A stretch of DNA of 25,968 nucleotides from JBKPCD01 sp046727175 (lineage in GTDB: Bacteria; Acidobacteriota; Vicinamibacteria; Vicinamibacterales; 2-12-FULL-66-21). Positions 22,719 to 25,968 of the stretch are shown here, in pieces. The notes beneath the pieces were generated by a model that saw nothing but the letters and a program-made list of their open reading frames with translations, was not told the origin of the DNA and made no database searches. Where the stretch lies: assembly GCA_046727175.1 (NCBI GenBank), contig JBKPCD010000131.1:1-25968 (forward strand), written 5' to 3'. Numbering within the stretch: the stretch's first letter is position 1; each line of letters begins with the position of its first letter. A program made the translations under genes and the position numbers.

Positions 22719-25373
22719 TCACTCCGCTCGAAGCGCGGATACCGGGTCTATCTTCATCGCTCTACGCGCCGGCATCCATGCAGCGGCGAGGCTGACAAGT
22801 GCAAACAATCCCGCAGTGCCCAGGAGCGCAATCGGATCGCTCGCGCTCAGACCCGAGACGAGGAACATCGACAGAGGTCTCGTGACCAGGCGGGCGGTGC
22901 CGAGGCCGATTGCGACGCCGATTGCTGCCATCAGCGCTGCATCCACCAGCACCATTCGTAGTACTGCGCCGTGCGACGCACCGAGTGCCATCCGAATCCC
23001 GATCTCACCGGTCCGGCGGCTGACGGCGTACGACACGAGGGCGTAGAGTCCCGCCATCGCGAGCGCAAGACCGAGCGCGCCGAGCGTGCCGAGCAGTCCG
23101 GCACCGAGGCGGCTCGGCATGAACGCAAATGCGAGAGCGGCTTGCATCGGCTGCACATCGACGGCCGCGGACGAGTCCATCTCGCTGAGAACCCGCTGCA
23201 CATCGTGGGCGACTGCGTCCGGACGATCGGTGGTACGCACGAGGACGTGTACGAACCGGCCGCGGTTTCCACGCTGCAGGAACGGCTCGTAGATCGCGAG
23301 CTGCTGATCTTCGCCGACCGTTCGATACTTCCCGTCCGCGACGACGCCGACGATTTCCGCGGGATATGGTTTTCCGGGACCTGGCAGCAGAAGGTGGCGT
23401 CCGACCGGATTGGCGTTGTCAAAGAAGCGCCGCGCGAAGGATTCGTTGATGATCGCGACGCCCCGCGCGCCCGGGCGATCAGTGAGCGCGAATTCGCGCC
23501 CTCGAATCAGACGTATCCCCATCGTTGCGAAGTACTCGGGACCGACGAGGTTGACCTGATACATGGCGTGGAACGGCTCGCCTCCTTCGGCAATACGCAG
23601 ATCCGCGCCCGTCGTCATGCCGCTTCGCATGGCGAGTGGAACACCCGTCGAATACGTGGCCGCGACGATGCCCGGCAGCGCGCGGAGCCGGCCGACGACG
23701 GACTCGAGAAAGTCGGCCCGCGTTTCGCGCGTGTAGTGTCCTTCGACGAAGCTCACCTGCGCGACGACCGTATGCGCGGTGTCGAAACCCGTGTCGACCT
23801 GACCCGCGCGCGACAGATTCCGAAGGAACAGCGAGGCCGTCACGAGCAGTACGAGCGCAACAGCTACCTGACCGATTACGAGCACGCTCCGCAGCGTCCA
23901 TCGTCGATACGCATAACGAGGCTCCTCCTGCTTGAGCGCAGGCACCAGCGAAGGTCTCGTCGCCTGCAGCGCCGGCACCAGCGCGCAAAGAATTGCGGTC
24001 ACGGCGAGGAGGACGACCGCATAGAGCATCAGTCGCGCGTCCAATGTCGCGTGCAATTCGAACGGGATCGGGAGCGGCAGCGCGATTCGCGACACGGTGT
24101 CGACGAGGACCAACGACAGCACAACTCCCGCGATGGTGCCGATCGTTGCCAGCCAGAGTCCTTCCGTCAGCAACTGCTGGAGTAGCCGGCTTCGACTCGC
24201 GCCGAGCGCGACGCGAACTGCGATCTCTCGCCTCCTCATGGTGCCCCGAGCGAGCAGCAAGCCCGCCACGTTCGCGCACGCAATCGCGAGGATGAGGCCC
24301 ACAGCGACCATCAGAACCGCCAAGAACGACCCGATGCCTGGGAAGTCCGACGCATGGTCCACGCCATCCGCTCGCACGAATCGATCGACGGCTGCGTACG
24401 ACCGGCCGTTCTCGCCACTCTGCGGACGTTGCGCCACGCTCGCGAGCGCTGCCCTGCCGTCGCCGAGCGACTGACCGTCGTGCAGACGGCCAATCAACTG
24501 CACGGCGGCGCCGTTCGGGTGCATGAGATCGGGGATGAGCTCGGTGCTCACGGGCAGGTAGACTTCGGGGGCGATGCCGTATCCCGGAGCGGCGCGCAGT
24601 CCGGGCGCGAGCACGCCGAGTACCGTGTAAGGCTGACCGTTGAAGACGAGGACCTTCCCGAGAATCTCCGGATCGCCGGCAAGCCGCGTCTGCCAGAACC
24701 TGTGGCTGATCACGACAACGGTCGGGTGCTTCTCTGCCGCAGCCTCTGCTGCCGTGAACCCTCGACCCATCGCGAGGGGAACGCCGACGACGTCGAAGAA
24801 GTTGGCGGTAACGGCGAGGGGCATCAGGCTCGCGGACCGATCCGGACCGCGCCAGTTCACTTCGATCTCGATCTGATAGCCGGCGACACCAGCCAGCGCG
24901 CCGCTCTCGTTCAGCGCCTTCCAGCGGTTGTACGATACGTGGCTGCCGTTCCCCATCCGGATGTACACGAGCCGATCGACGCGGCGTGCCGTCGGGCCCG
25001 ACAGCAGCAGCTGGTTGGCCAGGTTGAAAATCGTCGCGTTCGCTGCAACCGCGACCGCGATGGACGTAGTGGCGGCGATCACCAGCAGCGGCTGCCGTGC
25101 AAGCGACCGGAGCGTGTACTGCAGATCCCGAATGACGTTCTCGACGAACGACACGCGCCGCGTGTCCCGGCACTGCTCCTCGATGATGGCGGCAGACCCG
25201 AATTCGCGCAGTGCGGCAGCGCGGGCCTCTCGAGGGCTCATTCCGGCCGCCACGTTCTCGTCGATCTGGATCTGCAGGTGGGTTTCGATTTCCCGGCGCA
25301 AGACGCGATCGACCTGCCGGGCGCGCGTGAGGGATTGGATTCGGAGCCACACGCGATCGAGCCAGCGGCGCAT
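22719..25373 (-). CDS. ADOP-type orphan permease 3 with N-terminal PadR-associated prefix domain
   Basis: 884 aa, ATG at 25371-25373, 6 bp after the padR stop. Residues about 1-75 are the permease-prefix domain (VDRVLRREIETHLQIQIDEN, GMSPREARAAALREFG) that marks Acidobacterial Duplicated Orphan Permeases paired with PadR. Then TM1 (about 95-125), MacB domain, FtsX block from about 345 (ILAIACANVAGLLLARGTMR, IAVRVALGASRSRLL), a second TM/MacB unit from about 455 (RSVLVIGQVAVALVLLVTAS) and the C-terminal FtsX block from about 756 (VSRRTGEIGIRMALGAS), ending in IDPVSALRAE. The gene is intact, unlike permease 2. There is no cognate ATPase; the family's substrate is unknown, with export or stress-linked envelope functions proposed. 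It is expected to be repressed by the upstream PadR protein. Confidence 0.92.
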   Translation of the reverse strand: MRRWLDRVWLRIQSLTRARQVDRVLRREIETHLQIQIDENVAAGMSPREARAAALREFGSAAIIEEQCRDTRRVSFVENVIRDLQYTLRSLARQPLLVIAATTSIAVAVAANATIFNLANQLLLSGPTARRVDRLVYIRMGNGSHVSYNRWKALNESGALAGVAGYQIEIEVNWRGPDRSASLMPLAVTANFFDVVGVPLAMGRGFTAAEAAAEKHPTVVVISHRFWQTRLAGDPEILGKVLVFNGQPYTVLGVLAPGLRAAPGYGIAPEVYLPVSTELIPDLMHPNGAAVQLIGRLHDGQSLGDGRAALASVAQRPQSGENGRSYAAVDRFVRADGVDHASDFPGIGSFLAVLMVAVGLILAIACANVAGLLLARGTMRRREIAVRVALGASRSRLLQQLLTEGLWLATIGTIAGVVLSLVLVDTVSRIALPLPIPFELHATLDARLMLYAVVLLAVTAILCALVPALQATRPSLVPALKQEEPRYAYRRWTLRSVLVIGQVAVALVLLVTASLFLRNLSRAGQVDTGFDTAHTVVAQVSFVEGHYTRETRADFLESVVGRLRALPGIVAATYSTGVPLAMRSGMTTGADLRIAEGGEPFHAMYQVNLVGPEYFATMGIRLIRGREFALTDRPGARGVAIINESFARRFFDNANPVGRHLLLPGPGKPYPAEIVGVVADGKYRTVGEDQQLAIYEPFLQRGNRGRFVHVLVRTTDRPDAVAHDVQRVLSEMDSSAAVDVQPMQAALAFAFMPSRLGAGLLGTLGALGLALAMAGLYALVSYAVSRRTGEIGIRMALGASHGAVLRMVLVDAALMAAIGVAIGLGTARLVTRPLSMFLVSGLSASDPIALLGTAGLFALVSLAAAWMPARRAMKIDPVSALRAE

Positions 25374-25379
25374 CGTCTT

Positions 25380-25721
25380 TTACTCCGCTTCCCGCACGAC
25401 GAGGCCGATAGCAGTCGAGAGACGTTCCCAGCTTTCGAGCTCCCGCGCGAGCTGCTTGCGGCCCGCCGCCGTGAGCGCGTAGAACCTGGCTTCGCGGCCG
25501 GTCTCGGTGACGCCTGCCTGCGCCTTGAGCCAGCCCTGCTGCTCGAGCCGGTGCAGCGCGGGGTACAGCGAACCCTGCGTGATGAGCAACACGTCCTTGC
25601 TCATCTGCTGAATCCGCTTCGCGATGGCCCAGCCGTGCTTTGGCTCCAGCGCAACGGTCTTGAGAATCAACAGGTCGAGGGTCCCCTGAATGAGGTCTGA
25701 AGGTCTGCTCACAGGCAACAC
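25380..25721 (-). CDS. PadR-family transcriptional regulator
   Basis: 113 aa read from GTG 25719-25721 (MLPVSRPSDLIQGTLDLLIL); a second GTG at 25710-25712 would start at the SRPSDL segment and is equally possible, as neither has a clear Shine-Dalgarno and the transcript may be leaderless. The compact winged helix is typical: LKTVALEPKHGWAIAKRIQQ, ITQGSLYPALHRLEQQGWLK, GREARFYALTAAGRKQLARE, then a short dimerisation helix ELESWERLSTAIGLVVRE. This is the small one-domain PadR type that precedes ADOP permease genes. Two tandem dyads abut the start, pointing to autorepression, with permease 3 in the same transcript 6 bp downstream. Confidence 0.93.
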   Translation of the reverse strand: MLPVSRPSDLIQGTLDLLILKTVALEPKHGWAIAKRIQQMSKDVLLITQGSLYPALHRLEQQGWLKAQAGVTETGREARFYALTAAGRKQLARELESWERLSTAIGLVVREAE

Positions 25722-25758
25722 CTAGGTTATCGACAACTGACGCCTAAGTTATCGACAA
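25721..25758 (-). promoter_or_regulatory. Tandem dyads at the padR start, probable PadR operator
   Basis: CCTAGGTTATCGACAA (25721-25736) and CCTAAGTTATCGACAA (25743-25758) differ at one base and repeat with a 22-bp period, two DNA turns, so both face the same side. Each holds a near-palindrome GTTRTCGAYAAC. One copy touches the GTG start, so binding would block the promoter and start region. Confidence 0.7.
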
Positions 25759-25796
25759 TCTCGGTCCAAGTCAAGGAGAGCGGCACTCAGCAATCG

Positions 25797-25813
25797 CTCG
25801 CGGCATCCGCGAG
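25797..25813. repeat. Perfect 7-bp hairpin
   Basis: CTCGCGG-CAT-CCGCGAG, upstream of padR and just before the octamer palindrome. It has no following T-run; role unknown. Confidence 0.45.
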
Positions 25814-25921
25814 TTCCACAGGAGCTGAGGAGAACAGGAGACTCGGAATATCCCTGTTCCTGCTGTGGAACCGATCACCGGTTTCTTGATTTCTAAGGCT
25901 CCTGATCTCCTCATCTCCTGT
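25814..25921. repeat. Octamer-period palindrome between padR and the right-edge promoter
   Basis: An 8-bp period: CAGGAGCT, GAGGAGAA, CAGGAGAC on the left, and CTCCTGAT, CTCCTCAT, CTCCTGTT on the right. The 23-nt arms 25818-25840 and 25899-25921 are reverse complements apart from two positions. A second perfect inverted repeat, TTCCACAG (25814-25821) and CTGTGGAA (25863-25870), interlocks with the first. Style matches the convergent-junction elements, but this one lies upstream of padR. Confidence 0.7.
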
Positions 25922-25925
25922 TACC

Positions 25926-25958
25926 TTGACGGTCTACAATGAGGGCGCTATTGTAGAC
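25926..25958 (+). promoter_or_regulatory. Sigma70-like promoter overlapping a TCTACAAT/ATTGTAGA dyad, reading out of the window
   Basis: TTGACG (25926-25931), a 17-bp spacer and TATTGT (25949-25954) form a good housekeeping promoter. GTCTACAAT (25932-25940) and ATTGTAGAC (25950-25958) are a perfect inverted repeat spanning spacer and -10. The CTACA/TGTAG half-sites resemble BlaI/MecI/CopY-family operators, so a regulated gene, perhaps a BlaI-type regulator itself, is expected just right of the window. Confidence 0.65.
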
Positions 25959-25968
25959 GGTCAGAGTA

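Overview
The window reads as soil-type Acidobacteriota, most likely the Vicinamibacteria branch. The inference rests on high GC with GTG starts, three ATPase-less MacB/FtsX-type permeases (one behind a PadR regulator, the acidobacterial 'ADOP' arrangement), a very large TonB-dependent receptor with an N-terminal carboxypeptidase-regulatory-like domain, and a BamB-like propeller with a WPQFRGP start. No rRNA, tRNA, CRISPR array, transposase or phage gene was recognised.

Layout. 1-1499 (minus): a lipoprotein gene followed 6 bp later by a sulfatase/phosphatase-superfamily gene that runs off the left edge. 1804-6185 (plus): a tight four-gene run comprising a DapA-family enzyme, a pentonate/aldonate-type IlvD/Edd dehydratase (GTGA overlap), a VOC protein and an exported DUF2264 protein. 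6340-9681 (minus): the TonB receptor. 9936-10844 (plus): a NIF3-like protein with a Tat-type signal. 10979-12826 (minus): a GH36 alpha-galactosidase-like enzyme. 12986-15418 (plus): permease 1. 15603-17616 (minus): a GntR/FCD regulator followed by a PQQ-like propeller. 17871-19220 (plus): a sorbosone/aldose-dehydrogenase-type PQQ enzyme. 19251-19967 (minus): an exported protein with two TonB_C domains. 20049-22570 (plus): permease 2, broken by a frameshift near 22075. 22719-25721 (minus): PadR plus permease 3. The right edge holds a good promoter over a dyad, reading out of the window.

Much of the gene content fits sugar scavenging: receptor uptake, GH36 and DUF2264 hydrolysis, periplasmic PQQ-type oxidation of an aldose to an aldonate, dehydration by the IlvD/Edd enzyme and processing of the 2-keto-3-deoxy acid by the DapA-like enzyme, with the GntR/FCD protein a candidate acid sensor. 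The individual family calls are strong; the joined pathway is inference.

The most unusual non-coding signal is that four of the five convergent gene junctions carry long imperfect palindromes, each built from a different short-period or tandem unit (7, 10, 63 and 7 bp). A fifth element of the same style (8-bp period) lies in the gap upstream of padR. Other notable points are a sulfatase-like protein with Thr in place of the formylglycine Cys, tandem 22-bp-spaced dyads at the padR promoter, a 19-bp palindrome between the TonB_C gene and permease 2, and the split permease.
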